Source of the DNA: Aquabacterium sp. A7-Y
GTDB taxonomy: Bacteria > Pseudomonadota > Gammaproteobacteria > Burkholderiales > Burkholderiaceae_C
Reading direction: 5' to 3'
DNA length: 48,907 bases
Assembly: GCF_026153205.1 (NCBI RefSeq)
Contig: NZ_JAPFBW010000043.1
Location: 1-48,907, forward strand
The notes below the pieces were generated by a model. That model saw only the letters and a program-made list of their open reading frames with translations. It was not told the origin of the DNA and ran no database searches. The position numbers and the translations under genes were made by a program. Of the stretch, positions 27,825-36,820 are shown piece after piece; position 1 is the first letter of the stretch; each line of letters begins with the position of its first letter.

Positions 27825-30608
27825 ATGTTCAAGCTTACTCAGCTCGGCTCCGCCCTATGCGGCGCCATCGCGATGGGCGCCTTCGGCCTGGTGCCCCTGG
27901 GCATCGCGCAGGCTCAACAAACTCCCGAGACGCCCCCGACCCAACCGGCGCAGCCCACGGCACAGCCGGTCCAGGCGACCCCGCCGGCCGCATCGACCCA
28001 GCAACTCGAACGGGTCGAGATCACCGGCTCCGCGGTGCGACGCATCCAGGGGGAAACAGCCCTGCCGGTGCAGATCATCAAGCGGGAAGACATCGAGAAG
28101 ACCGGTGCGACCTCGGTCACCGAACTGATCCAGGCCCTGCCGTCGATGCAGGGCTTCACCAATGACGGCGCCTCGGTCGGCGGCACCGGTGCCGGTTTCA
28201 GCGGTGCCTCCATCCATGGCCTCGGCGAAGACAAGACGCTGGTCCTGCTCAACGGCCGGCGTCTCGCCAGCTACGCCGGCCAGAACCTCAACGGCGACAA
28301 CGCCGGCGTCGACCTCAACGTCATCCCGCTGGCAGCCATCGAACGTGTCGAGGTGCTGACCGACGGTGCCTCCGCACTGTACGGCGCCGACGCCGTGGCC
28401 GGCGTGGTGAACTTCATCACCAAGAAGGAGAGCACCGAGGGTGTCGTGGCGCTGGGCGGCAGCTTTCCGAAGGACGGCGGCCGGGAGCGCCGCGTCAGCC
28501 TCTCCAAGGGCTTCGGCAACTACGACGAGGACGGCTGGAACGTGCTGTTCGCGGGCAGCTACGAGAAGCGCACCGCGCTGCGCTCGGTGGACCGCGACTT
28601 CGCCGACAGCAGCATGATCAATTTCAGCGAGAACGGCCGGCGCTATCGCCTGTTCAACGGATCGCCGCGCAGCATCCCCGGCAACCTGAAGGACGCCACC
28701 GGCACCTACAACCCCTACCTGCGGCGCACCGGCGCCTGTGGCAAGCAGTCGTTCAACATCGACGGCATCTGCTACTACGACTACATCCCGGACATCGAGA
28801 TCATTCCGGAGCGGGAGCGCAGTGCCTTTTTCGTGTCGGCCTCGAAGGCCCTCGACGAACAGAAGCGCCTGTATGCCGAGGCCTTGCTGGCCAACACCCT
28901 CACCAACACGGCGATCGCACCGCCGCCCGGCGAGATCCTGATCCCCGCCGGCCTCTATCCGGAAGAAGCACCGCTCGGCGGCGAAGCGAAGTACCGCATC
29001 ACGGCCGTTGGCCCGCGCAAGGAGGAGCAAGTCAGCAAGGCCAGGCACTTCGTGATCGGCTCGGACGGCAGGCTGGACCGCTTCGACTACGACATCTCCT
29101 ATACCCACTCGGTCAATACCTACAAGGACTCGCTGAAGAGCGGCTGGATGTCGCAGAACTCGGCGAACGCAGCGCTGCGCACGGTCAACCCCTTCGTGCC
29201 GCTGGAGGAAGCTTCGCCCGCGGGCGTGCAGGCGCTGCTCGACGCACAGGTGCGTGGATTCTTCCTGGGCGGCGAAAGCACGCTGGACTACCTGCAGATG
29301 CGGGCCTCCACCGAGGTCGCCGAGTTGCCTGGCGGCGCGCTCTCGGTGGCCGCGGGTGTCAACTACCTGCGTGATCAGATCGAGAGCACGCCCAGTGAAC
29401 TCGCGGCCGGCGCCAACGGCGACACCCGTTTCGGCGACTCCTCGGCACTGGTCGCCTACAAGGCCAAGCGCACCGGCTGGGGGGCCTTCGCCGAAATCCT
29501 GGCGCCTGTGCACAAGCAGGTGGAACTGGGCGGCTCCCTGCGGCACGACCGCTACTCCGACATGGGCGGCGCGACGACGGCCAAGGGCACGGTGCGCTGG
29601 CAGCCGACGACCGGCGTGCTGCTGCGCGGCTCGCTCGGCAGCGGCTTCAAGGCCCCGACGGTGGCCCAGATCAATGCCACCCAGCAGCTCTTCGGCGTGA
29701 CGAGCGGAGCTTACCGCTGCGACCCCGGCTCGGGGCTGCAGCAGGTCGCCGCCTCGCTCGGCGCCCAGTGCCATGCGGGCATCGCCCAGCAGTACGACGT
29801 GGTGGCCGCCGGCACCAAGGACCTGGAACCGGAGAAATCGACCCAGTGGACGCTGGGCGTGCGCCTGGAGCCCTCGGCCTCCTTCAGCTTCGGCGCCGAC
29901 CTCTGGAACGCCAAGGTCAGGAACCTGATCTCCTACATCGACGAGGCGGTGGTGTTCGACGATCCGGTGGCCTGGCGCGATCGCTTCACCTCCGTCGTCG
30001 ACCCGGCGACCGGCAACACCAACCTCGCCATGCGCAGGGACAACGCCAACCTGGGCACGCGCGAGAACCGCGGTATCGACCTGGATGTGCTGGCCAGCAC
30101 CGGCAGCCCGGTCGGTCGCATCACCTCGCGGTTCATCGCCACCTACATGCTGAAGGACAGCTACCAGCTGATCAAGAACGGCCCACGCTACAGCAGTCTG
30201 GGCCGCTACGGCGAGGACGGCGACGTCAAGAGCCGCTGGCTGGGCCGCTGGATCAACACGCTGCAGTCCGGCAACTTCGCGCACACCCTGACACTGGCGT
30301 TTCGCTCGGGCTACAAGGACCAGCCCTACACCGACGATGGCACCGTCGAGGAGATCGGTCCCGACGGCCAATCGCTCGGTGCGGTCGCGATGGAACGCAA
30401 GGTGAAGAACTACGTCACCTTCGACTGGCAGACCGCCTGGTCCATCAACAAGCAGTGGCGCCTGGTGGGCGGCATCCTGAACCTCACCGACCGGGATCCG
30501 CCGATGTCGCTCAAGACCTCCGGCGGCGGCCACATGATCGGCTACGACGACCGCTATTACGACGCACGCGGGCGGACCTTCTACCTCAACGGGTCCTACA
30601 CGTTCTGA
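27825..30608 (+). CDS. TonB-dependent outer-membrane receptor
   Basis: 927 residues from ATG 27825 with CAGGAGA at 27814-27820. Signal peptide 1 to about 30 ends in GIAQAQ. A 30-residue Gln/Pro/Thr linker follows, then a probable TonB box (LERVEITGSAVRR, about 63-75), the plug domain (RREDIEKTG-like segment, LNGRRLASY, IERVEVLTDGASALYGADAV, GVVNFITKK) and a 22-strand barrel ending in the outer-membrane signal YLNGSYTF. It imports a large or scarce ligand through the outer membrane using TonB energy. The ligand is unknown; the plug style is the large-substrate type seen in Caulobacter and Xanthomonas relatives rather than a classical siderophore receptor. The tonB operon directly follows. Confidence 0.95.
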   Translation: MFKLTQLGSALCGAIAMGAFGLVPLGIAQAQQTPETPPTQPAQPTAQPVQATPPAASTQQLERVEITGSAVRRIQGETALPVQIIKREDIEKTGATSVTELIQALPSMQGFTNDGASVGGTGAGFSGASIHGLGEDKTLVLLNGRRLASYAGQNLNGDNAGVDLNVIPLAAIERVEVLTDGASALYGADAVAGVVNFITKKESTEGVVALGGSFPKDGGRERRVSLSKGFGNYDEDGWNVLFAGSYEKRTALRSVDRDFADSSMINFSENGRRYRLFNGSPRSIPGNLKDATGTYNPYLRRTGACGKQSFNIDGICYYDYIPDIEIIPERERSAFFVSASKALDEQKRLYAEALLANTLTNTAIAPPPGEILIPAGLYPEEAPLGGEAKYRITAVGPRKEEQVSKARHFVIGSDGRLDRFDYDISYTHSVNTYKDSLKSGWMSQNSANAALRTVNPFVPLEEASPAGVQALLDAQVRGFFLGGESTLDYLQMRASTEVAELPGGALSVAAGVNYLRDQIESTPSELAAGANGDTRFGDSSALVAYKAKRTGWGAFAEILAPVHKQVELGGSLRHDRYSDMGGATTAKGTVRWQPTTGVLLRGSLGSGFKAPTVAQINATQQLFGVTSGAYRCDPGSGLQQVAASLGAQCHAGIAQQYDVVAAGTKDLEPEKSTQWTLGVRLEPSASFSFGADLWNAKVRNLISYIDEAVVFDDPVAWRDRFTSVVDPATGNTNLAMRRDNANLGTRENRGIDLDVLASTGSPVGRITSRFIATYMLKDSYQLIKNGPRYSSLGRYGEDGDVKSRWLGRWINTLQSGNFAHTLTLAFRSGYKDQPYTDDGTVEEIGPDGQSLGAVAMERKVKNYVTFDWQTAWSINKQWRLVGGILNLTDRDPPMSLKTSGGGHMIGYDDRYYDARGRTFYLNGSYTF

Positions 30609-30628
30609 AGCCCCTCACGCCGGTGCAC

Positions 30629-30651
30629 GCCGTGCCCGCGTCGGGCACGGC
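30629..30651 (+). terminator. Strong hairpin after the receptor gene
   Basis: Perfect 10-bp stem GCCGTGCCCG/CGGGCACGGC with a 3-nt loop, 20 bp after the stop codon. No T tract follows, so it may be a weak terminator or an mRNA-stabilising structure that separates receptor from exbB expression. Confidence 0.5.
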
Positions 30652-30758
30652 ATTCGCATCGGTGTATCTGCAGTCTTGAAACCCGCGGGGCAGTGACCCT
30701 GTCAATTCCGTCGTCCGGGGCCGCCACGAGCCGCCCCCTTTCCTGAAGGAGCATGACC

Positions 30759-31379
30759 ATGATCGACAACATCATTCAGTATTCGCGCGACTCCTGGGGC
30801 CTGGTGCCGCTGCTGGTCGTCATCTTCGTGATCGGCCTGAGCGTCATCATCGAGCGCTATTTTTTCTTCGCCCGCAGCATCCGCTCCGGCCTGAGCCTGG
30901 AATACGACCTGCGCCAGGTCGCCAAGGGCAATGTCGAGGACGCCAACAAGGTCGCCACGCACTACGACGCCACCGTGCAAGGCGAGCTGGTGAAATCGGC
31001 CCTCAGGCACAAAGGTGAACCCGAAGCCCTGTTCGAGCGCGACGTCGAGGAAACCATCATGTTCCAGCTGCCCAAGCTGGACCGCAATCTCTGGCTGCTC
31101 GACACCTGCGTGACGCTCGGCCCGCTGCTCGGCCTGCTGGGCACCATCGTCCACCTGGTGGAGGCCTTCGCGGTGCTGTCGCAGAACAACGGCCAGAACG
31201 TGTCCTCGGTGACCGGCCCGATCGCGCATGCGCTGGTCGCCACCGCGATCGGCCTGGTGGTCGCGATCGTCTGCGTGGTGTTCCTCAACTACTTCAACAA
31301 GCGCATCCGGCTGCTGATCAACCAGATGGATCTGATCAAGTCGATGCTGGTGACGCGCTTTGCCGTCATCGCTGCCTGA
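30759..31379 (+). CDS. exbB: ExbB/TolQ/MotA-family proton channel protein
   Basis: 206 residues from ATG 30759. An in-frame ATG at 30753 is only 1 nt after GGAG (30748-30751); 30759 gives 7 nt. Three membrane segments: about 15-35, 118-140 and 160-182. The conserved ExbB core is TCVTLGPLLGLLGTIVHLVEAF and the following helix with TAIGLVVAI. With ExbD it uses the proton motive force to energise TonB. First gene of exbB-exbD-tonB, with 12 bp and then a 4-nt overlap between genes. Confidence 0.93.
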   Translation: MIDNIIQYSRDSWGLVPLLVVIFVIGLSVIIERYFFFARSIRSGLSLEYDLRQVAKGNVEDANKVATHYDATVQGELVKSALRHKGEPEALFERDVEETIMFQLPKLDRNLWLLDTCVTLGPLLGLLGTIVHLVEAFAVLSQNNGQNVSSVTGPIAHALVATAIGLVVAIVCVVFLNYFNKRIRLLINQMDLIKSMLVTRFAVIAA

Positions 31380-31391
31380 GCGGAGGCCGAC

Positions 31392-31805
31392 ATGGCACGC
31401 AACCACCGATCCCACTACTTCGGCGGCGACGAGAAGGCACGCATCGAGATCATTCCGATGATCGACGTGATGATGTTCCTGCTGGTGTTTTTCGTCCTCA
31501 TCATGACTGAAATGATCCAGGGCGCCGGCATCAAGCTCGATCTGCCCCAGTCCTCCACGGCCCAGAACATGGAGACCGTGAAGATCACCGTCGGCGTCAC
31601 CCAGGACGGCAAGCTGCTGCTGGAAGGCAAGGCCATCGAGGAGCCTCTGCTGACGGCCAAGCTGCGCGAGCTGCTGCAGACCAAGAAGGTCGATGTCGTC
31701 ATCGCCGGCGAAAAGGCCACCCGCTACCAGGACATCGTCAAGGTGATGGACCTGTGCCGCGCGACCGGCATCGTCGCGATCGGGCTGGCGACGCAGACGG
31801 GATGA
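31392..31805 (+). CDS. exbD: ExbD/TolR-family biopolymer transport protein
   Basis: 137 residues. Short cytoplasmic N-terminus, one membrane helix (about 22-42) with the proton-carrying Asp in IPMIDVMMFLLVFFVLIM, then a periplasmic domain. It partners ExbB in the proton channel that powers TonB. Its stop overlaps the start of tonB (ATGA). Confidence 0.95.
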   Translation: MARNHRSHYFGGDEKARIEIIPMIDVMMFLLVFFVLIMTEMIQGAGIKLDLPQSSTAQNMETVKITVGVTQDGKLLLEGKAIEEPLLTAKLRELLQTKKVDVVIAGEKATRYQDIVKVMDLCRATGIVAIGLATQTG

Positions 31806-32509
31806 GCGCCATGGCCAGCACCCACAAGATCCACGGCGCGCTCTGGGCCACCGAGGAGGAAGACGACACCCGCCGGCTGCCACTGCCGGTGGCCGTCGGC
31901 ACCGCCGTGGTGGCCACCGTGGCGCTGGGCGTCGCGCTCAGCATGGTGGACATGGACAAGGTGGTCGCCGAGGCCCAGCGCATCACCCGCGCGACCATCG
32001 TGCCCGAAGCGCCGCCGCCTCCGCCGCCCCCTCCCCCCCCGCCCGAGCCGCCGCCCCCGCCCAAGCGCATCGTCAAGGCGGTGCCGAGCCCCGCGCCGCC
32101 CGCCCCGCCGGCCCCGGCGCCGCCGCCCGCCATCGCGGCAGTCGAGAACGCCGCGCCAGAGGCACCGGCCATCGGCACGCTGGGCCACGAGGGCCCGGCC
32201 ACCGCGCCGGTGATCAGCGAGCCGCCGGCCCCGCCTGCGCCGCCGGCCCCTCCGGCTGGCCCGCAAGACATGGCCCTCGCCTGCCCGAAGCAGGTGCGGC
32301 CCGACATGCCCCGCCAGGCGGTGCGTGACGGCGTCAGCGGGGTCGTGAAGGCCCAGGTGCGCATCGAGCACGGCAAGGTCGTCGACGTGACCATCCTGTC
32401 GGCCACACCACCGCGCGTCTTCAATGCCGCGGTGATCAGCGCGCTCAAGCAGTACGAGTGCGTCAGCGACGGCATGGCGGTGCAGGAGTTCGCCTTCAAG
32501 CTCGAGTAG
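31802..32509 (+). CDS. tonB: TonB energy transducer
   Basis: 235 residues from ATG 31802 (overlapping exbD by 4 nt). Cytoplasmic tail, one membrane helix about 28-50, and a long Pro-rich spacer about 65-155 including an uninterrupted run of 11 Pro. The C-terminal TonB domain (about 155-235) shows RQAVRDGVSGVVKAQVRI and FNAAVISALKQYEC. It spans the periplasm and transmits ExbBD energy to outer-membrane receptors, most obviously the receptor at 27825-30608. Confidence 0.93.
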   Translation: MSAMASTHKIHGALWATEEEDDTRRLPLPVAVGTAVVATVALGVALSMVDMDKVVAEAQRITRATIVPEAPPPPPPPPPPPEPPPPPKRIVKAVPSPAPPAPPAPAPPPAIAAVENAAPEAPAIGTLGHEGPATAPVISEPPAPPAPPAPPAGPQDMALACPKQVRPDMPRQAVRDGVSGVVKAQVRIEHGKVVDVTILSATPPRVFNAAVISALKQYECVSDGMAVQEFAFKLE

Positions 32510-32520
32510 CGCAGGCCCGC

Positions 32521-32554
32521 GCCGGCCGCGAGGGCGCAGGCCCTCGGGGCCGGC
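32521..32554. terminator. Bidirectional hairpin between tonB and the GGDEF gene
   Basis: Long inverted repeat: arms 32521-32535 and 32540-32554, 14 of 15 pairs, 4-nt loop. It fills the 47-bp gap between two convergent stop codons. There is no T run on either side, but the position and strength argue for a shared terminator. Confidence 0.65.
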
Positions 32555-32556
32555 GT

Positions 32557-34515
32557 TCAGACGCCGTCGTAGAGCCGGAAGCCGTTGCGGCCCTGCAGCT
32601 TGGCTTCGTACATCGCGGCGTCGGCGTTGCGCATCAGCGCGGCGACGCTGTCGGCACCGCCCGGATAGACCGCCCCGCCGATGCTGGGCGTGATGCTCAG
32701 GCGGTGCCCGTTCGCATCGACCGGGGTGGACAGCGCCCCCAGCATCTTGGCCGCCACCGCCGCGCAGTCTGCCGCCGAGGCCAGGCTGGGCAGCAGCACG
32801 ACGAACTCGTCGCCCCCCATGCGGGCCACGGTGTCGGAGGCCCGCACCGAGTCGCGCAGCCGCCCGGCCACCGCACACAGCAGCGCATCGCCGACATCGT
32901 GACCCAGGCTGTCGTTGATGGCCTTGAAATGGTCGAGGTCGACGAACAGCACGCCCATCACGCGGCCCTCGCGCCGCGCCAGCTCGAAGGCGTGCTGCAG
33001 TCGGTCCTGCAGCAAGGTGCGGTTGGGCAGCCGGGTCAGCGCGTCGTGGTGGGCCAGAAAGCGGATCTGCTCCTCCACCCGGCGGCGCTGCGAGGCGTCG
33101 CGCAGGATCGCGACCCACTGCCGCTCGCCTTCCAGGCTCATTTCGCTGAAGCTCGCGTCCACCACGGTGCTGCGCCCGCCGTGGCCGCGGAGCAGGGTCT
33201 CCTGCACCCCACCGGCCGCGTTGGGCAGGTGCTTGAGCAGCCGCCCCGCCTCCTCCACAAAATCGCCCAAGGGGCGCCCCAGCACCTCGTCCTTGCGGCT
33301 GCCCAGCATGCGCAGGAAGGCCGGGTTCACGCTGGTCACGGTGTGCTGCGCGTCGATCGTGACGATGCCGTCGGCGGTGCTGTCGATCACGGTCTTGAGC
33401 CTGAGCGCGGTGCGGCGCACCTCACGTCCGAGATCGAGCGCCAGCCGGGCCGCGCGCTCGTAGCCGGTGGCGACGCCGAACAGCACCGCAAAGGCCGCCA
33501 TGCTGGCGACCAGCCCGCCCCCCAGGAGGGCCAGCGGCAGGGGCAGCCAGCGAGCGTCCAGCGGCTGGCGCGCCACCTGCACCGACCACAGGCGGCCGTT
33601 GAGCGGCAGCACATGCTCGCGCACATCGGCCTCGGCGGGCTGGAAAGGCGCCGACATCGAGGCGCTGTCGAACAGCAGCGCCGGCCCGCCCCCGACGTCC
33701 AGGCCGGTCTCGATCGAGCCGATGTCGGCGATGCGCATGCGATAGCCCTCGCGCGAGACCGGCAGGACCTCGCGCATCAGGTTGAGCGCCCGGAACACCC
33801 CGGTCACCTGGCCGACGTAGGCCGCCCGGCGCTGTGTTTCGTCGCGCGGCCACATGCCGCCACGGTACACCGGGACTCTCAGCGTGACCCCCAGCTCGCC
33901 CTGCAGCAGGGTCGCCGGCGCCGAAAGCACGGGTTCGCCCTTGTCGCGGGCACGCTCGCTGGCCAGCCGCGCGCCGTCGCCGACCAGCAGGTCGGCCCCG
34001 AAAGCCGCCTCGTTGCCGGCCATCGGTTCATTGAAGGTGACGGGCAAGTAGTTGTCCCGATCGCCGCGCGGGAAGGTATGGAAGCGGGGGTAGCCGCCGG
34101 AACGCAAGCTGCTGTCCCCGCGCACGTCGGCCTCGAAGGCCAGCAGCTCGGGTGCCTCGATCAGCGGCGAATACTGCACCGCGAGCACGCCGGGATAACG
34201 CGAGTGCACGTTCATCGAGAAGAAGTGCTCGCTGAAGGCGCGCCGGCTGACGTGGCCGCCGCCGTGGAACAGGCTCTGGAAGCCGGTCAGGAGGTCGACG
34301 TAGCGCCCGAAACGCTCGTCGATGGCGCCTACGGTATGGGCCGCCACTTCGTCCAACGCCGCGTCCGATTCATGCTGCAGACGCTCGACGGCGCGCCACC
34401 AGCCGAGTCCGCTGAACAGCACGCCGAGCACCAGCACGGCCCAGGCCACACGCCGATAGCCGCGCGGATGCCGGGGCAGCCGCGCCCGTAGCTCCTCGAT
34501 CCCAGCCTGATCCAT
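32557..34515 (-). CDS. CHASE-PAS-GGDEF membrane diguanylate cyclase
   Basis: 652 residues from ATG 34513-34515. Helix about 22-43, periplasmic CHASE region about 60-300, second helix about 315-340, PAS about 360-475, GGDEF about 490-650. The active site [12 protein letters not shown] is intact with the RASD I-site. It ends at the GGDEF domain, with no EAL. The N-terminal half closely follows the plan of the proteins at 805, 8453 and 11723, so it looks like a paralogue without the phosphodiesterase domain. Expected role: c-di-GMP synthesis in response to a periplasmic signal. Confidence 0.95.
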   Translation of the reverse strand: MDQAGIEELRARLPRHPRGYRRVAWAVLVLGVLFSGLGWWRAVERLQHESDAALDEVAAHTVGAIDERFGRYVDLLTGFQSLFHGGGHVSRRAFSEHFFSMNVHSRYPGVLAVQYSPLIEAPELLAFEADVRGDSSLRSGGYPRFHTFPRGDRDNYLPVTFNEPMAGNEAAFGADLLVGDGARLASERARDKGEPVLSAPATLLQGELGVTLRVPVYRGGMWPRDETQRRAAYVGQVTGVFRALNLMREVLPVSREGYRMRIADIGSIETGLDVGGGPALLFDSASMSAPFQPAEADVREHVLPLNGRLWSVQVARQPLDARWLPLPLALLGGGLVASMAAFAVLFGVATGYERAARLALDLGREVRRTALRLKTVIDSTADGIVTIDAQHTVTSVNPAFLRMLGSRKDEVLGRPLGDFVEEAGRLLKHLPNAAGGVQETLLRGHGGRSTVVDASFSEMSLEGERQWVAILRDASQRRRVEEQIRFLAHHDALTRLPNRTLLQDRLQHAFELARREGRVMGVLFVDLDHFKAINDSLGHDVGDALLCAVAGRLRDSVRASDTVARMGGDEFVVLLPSLASAADCAAVAAKMLGALSTPVDANGHRLSITPSIGGAVYPGGADSVAALMRNADAAMYEAKLQGRNGFRLYDGV

Positions 34516-34644
34516 CGCACCCCTCGACCTCTACCGGTCCTGAGATCGGCAGCCCGGTCCCGGGCTTGAGGCGCGTCAAGACCCGCCGGCACGCGGGCCG
34601 GCAATATCACACGAAGCGCGCGCCCTTGCGGGTCGCCACGGGGA

Positions 34645-35490
34645 TCAGCGCCGCTCGGCGGTGAGGATCCATCCCTCCAGCGGATCCGCGTCCAGCGGCT
34701 TGCCCCAATTGGGGCGGCTGGCGCCCCAGGCAGCCTGCACCATGCAGAGCACCGCGTCGAGCTGGTCGGCCATCGGGTCGGCGACCAGGGCGTCGCGTTG
34801 GGCATGGCTCAGGCGCAGGCGCAGGCCCAGTCGGGTGCGCCCCTGTTCCAGCGCCTCGATCAGGTCCTTGCGGGCGATCAGGCGTTCGGCGGTCTGCTTG
34901 GCGCGCTCGTCGCTCTTGTAGCTGCGTGCACCGATCAGCTCGCGCGCCAGCAGGCCCGGGTAGCCCTCGAGCGCGACGCGCGAGCGGTCGCCGTCCATCA
35001 GGCCCGGCAGGTGCACGCCGGCCGCGATCAACTGCGGCACGCCGGCGTGCAGCATGAAGGCCACCGGCGGGTTGACCCACTTCATCGACGGCGAGGAGCC
35101 GGCCGGCGCATCGCAGGCGCGGTGGGCAAACTTGGCGCCCGCCGGCCGGGCGTCGCAGAAGGCGGCGAAGGTGGCGCGGATGGCCTCGCGCGAGAGCCCG
35201 GCGTAATGGCGGATCAGAGCCGGCCACTCGGTCGGCCAGCCGAGCTGCTCGACCAGCTCGCGCGGCAGCCCGAAGGGAAAGTCGAAGGCACCGACCCAGG
35301 GGCCCGGCGCCGCCAGCCAGGCCGCGAACTCCGCATCGCTGGCGTAGTGCCTGAGCTCGCGCAAGCGCACCGCCGCGCCCTGGCATTCGCCGAGCGCCAA
35401 GGTGATGGGCTTGGCCCGGGTGGGGCGGCTGGTGAAATCGACGCCGGCCACCAGCACGGCGGTGGCGGGATCGGAAGAGACGGTGGACAT
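34645..35490 (-). CDS. DUF429 domain protein
   Basis: 281 residues from ATG 35488-35490 (MSTVSSDPATAVLVAGVDFTSRP); the frame is open further upstream but without family similarity. The opening VAGVDFTSRPTRAKPITLA and the internal WVGAFDFPFGLPR and VALEGYPGLLAREL are typical of DUF429, a predicted RNase H-like fold family with no established reaction. It is divergent from the AsmA-like gene at 35609. Soluble; no signal peptide. Confidence 0.85.
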   Translation of the reverse strand: MSTVSSDPATAVLVAGVDFTSRPTRAKPITLALGECQGAAVRLRELRHYASDAEFAAWLAAPGPWVGAFDFPFGLPRELVEQLGWPTEWPALIRHYAGLSREAIRATFAAFCDARPAGAKFAHRACDAPAGSSPSMKWVNPPVAFMLHAGVPQLIAAGVHLPGLMDGDRSRVALEGYPGLLARELIGARSYKSDERAKQTAERLIARKDLIEALEQGRTRLGLRLRLSHAQRDALVADPMADQLDAVLCMVQAAWGASRPNWGKPLDADPLEGWILTAERR

Positions 35491-35608
35491 CGGACAGCAG
35501 AAAGAAGGCGGGCGCCTGCTGCAGATTGTGTGATGAAACGCAAACCCGCTGCCCCCGCCGGCGCCGCTCTTGCAAAATCCGGGGCTACTGCCGTACGCCA
35601 CGCCCGCT

Positions 35609-36796
35609 TTGAACACCGCTGCCGACCTGCCTCCCGCTTCCACACCGCCGCGCCGCCGCCTGCTGCGAACCGCGGCGATCGCCCTGCTGATCCTGGCGGT
35701 GCTCGCCGGCATCGGGTTTTATGTCGCTGCCCGGCAGCTGAAGGACCAGGTCCAGGCGGCGCTGGGCCCGCGCAGCGAGGTCGACGAGGTCAGGCTGGGC
35801 TGGTCGGGCGTGGAGCTGCTCGACCTGCGGGTGCGCGGCGAAAGCCGCGGGCCGCGGCGCTGGCCGGCCGAGGACGAGCTGCGCGCCCGCCGGGTGCGGG
35901 TGGTGCCCGAGCTGCTGAGCCTGCTGCGCGCCGAGGTGCGCATCCGCCGCATCACCGTCGAGGGCGGCTATGTCTCGATGCTGCGCAGCGCCGACGGCCG
36001 TCTGCGGGTCTTGCCGGCGCTCACCGCCGCAACGCCGCGCGGCGGCCCGGCACCGAAACGCGGCGGCGCCGTGCGCAAGGTGTCGCTGCCCGCGTCGGCG
36101 GCGCAGGATGCGCCCGCACCGGCCGAGGCGGACCGGCCCCTGCCGGTGCACATCGGCGAGGTGGTGCTGGACGATGCGGTGCTGGAGCTGTTCGACGCCT
36201 CGGTGCGCCGGCCGCCGCTCAAGCTCAGGCTGGAGCAGCTCGATGCCCAGGTCGGCCCACTGGACCTGCCGGCCCTGGACACACCCACCCAGGTGGACCT
36301 GCAAGGCCTGCTCAAGGGTCGGCAACGTGACGGCAGCATCAAGCTGGTCGGCGAGCTGACCCTCGCGACGCGCGACGCCCGGCTGCACGCCGACTTCAAG
36401 GGCGTCGATCTGGTCGCGCTGCAGCCCTACCTGATCCGGGTCGCCGACGCCGGCGTGCAGCGCGGCACGCTGGACCTGCGGCTGGACGCCACGGTGCGCC
36501 GGCAGCAGCTGCGTGCCCCCGGGCACCTGACGCTGACCGGCCTGGAGCTGAGCAGCAGCGGTCTGCTCGGCAGCCTGGCGGCGGTCCCGCGCGAGGCGGT
36601 GCTGGCGGCCTTGCGCAAGAACGAGCGCATCGAGCTCGACTTCACGCTCGCCGGCCGGCTCGACGACCCTGACTTCTCCTTGAACGAAGACCTCGCGACC
36701 CAGGTGGCCTCGGGCCTGGCCGAGGCGCTGGGCGTGAGTCTGGGCGGCATGGTGGAGGGCATGGGCGACATGCTCAAGGGTCTCATGGGGCAGTGA
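35609..36796 (+). CDS. Membrane-anchored AsmA/DUF748-like protein
   Basis: 395 residues if started at TTG 35609 (LNTAADLPPAS); an in-frame TTG at 35570 gives 408. Neither has a clear ribosome site and no ATG is available before the membrane helix (about residues 22-43). The rest is periplasmic, with strand-rich repeats such as VRLGWSGVELLDLRVRGES, VRIRRITVEGGYVSML, and TLDLRLDATVRRQQLRAPGH, as in the AsmA/YhdP/DUF748 group now linked to phospholipid transport. The C-terminus is Gly/Met-rich. The family assignment is tentative. Confidence 0.75.
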   Translation: MNTAADLPPASTPPRRRLLRTAAIALLILAVLAGIGFYVAARQLKDQVQAALGPRSEVDEVRLGWSGVELLDLRVRGESRGPRRWPAEDELRARRVRVVPELLSLLRAEVRIRRITVEGGYVSMLRSADGRLRVLPALTAATPRGGPAPKRGGAVRKVSLPASAAQDAPAPAEADRPLPVHIGEVVLDDAVLELFDASVRRPPLKLRLEQLDAQVGPLDLPALDTPTQVDLQGLLKGRQRDGSIKLVGELTLATRDARLHADFKGVDLVALQPYLIRVADAGVQRGTLDLRLDATVRRQQLRAPGHLTLTGLELSSSGLLGSLAAVPREAVLAALRKNERIELDFTLAGRLDDPDFSLNEDLATQVASGLAEALGVSLGGMVEGMGDMLKGLMGQ

Positions 36797-36820
36797 GCCC
36801 GGCCTGCGCGGGGCCTCCGT

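Noticed and set aside
30629-30651. Riboswitch or transposon end at the hairpin after the receptor gene
   Set aside because: A single perfect hairpin with a 3-nt loop; no conserved riboswitch features, no paired terminal repeat or transposase.
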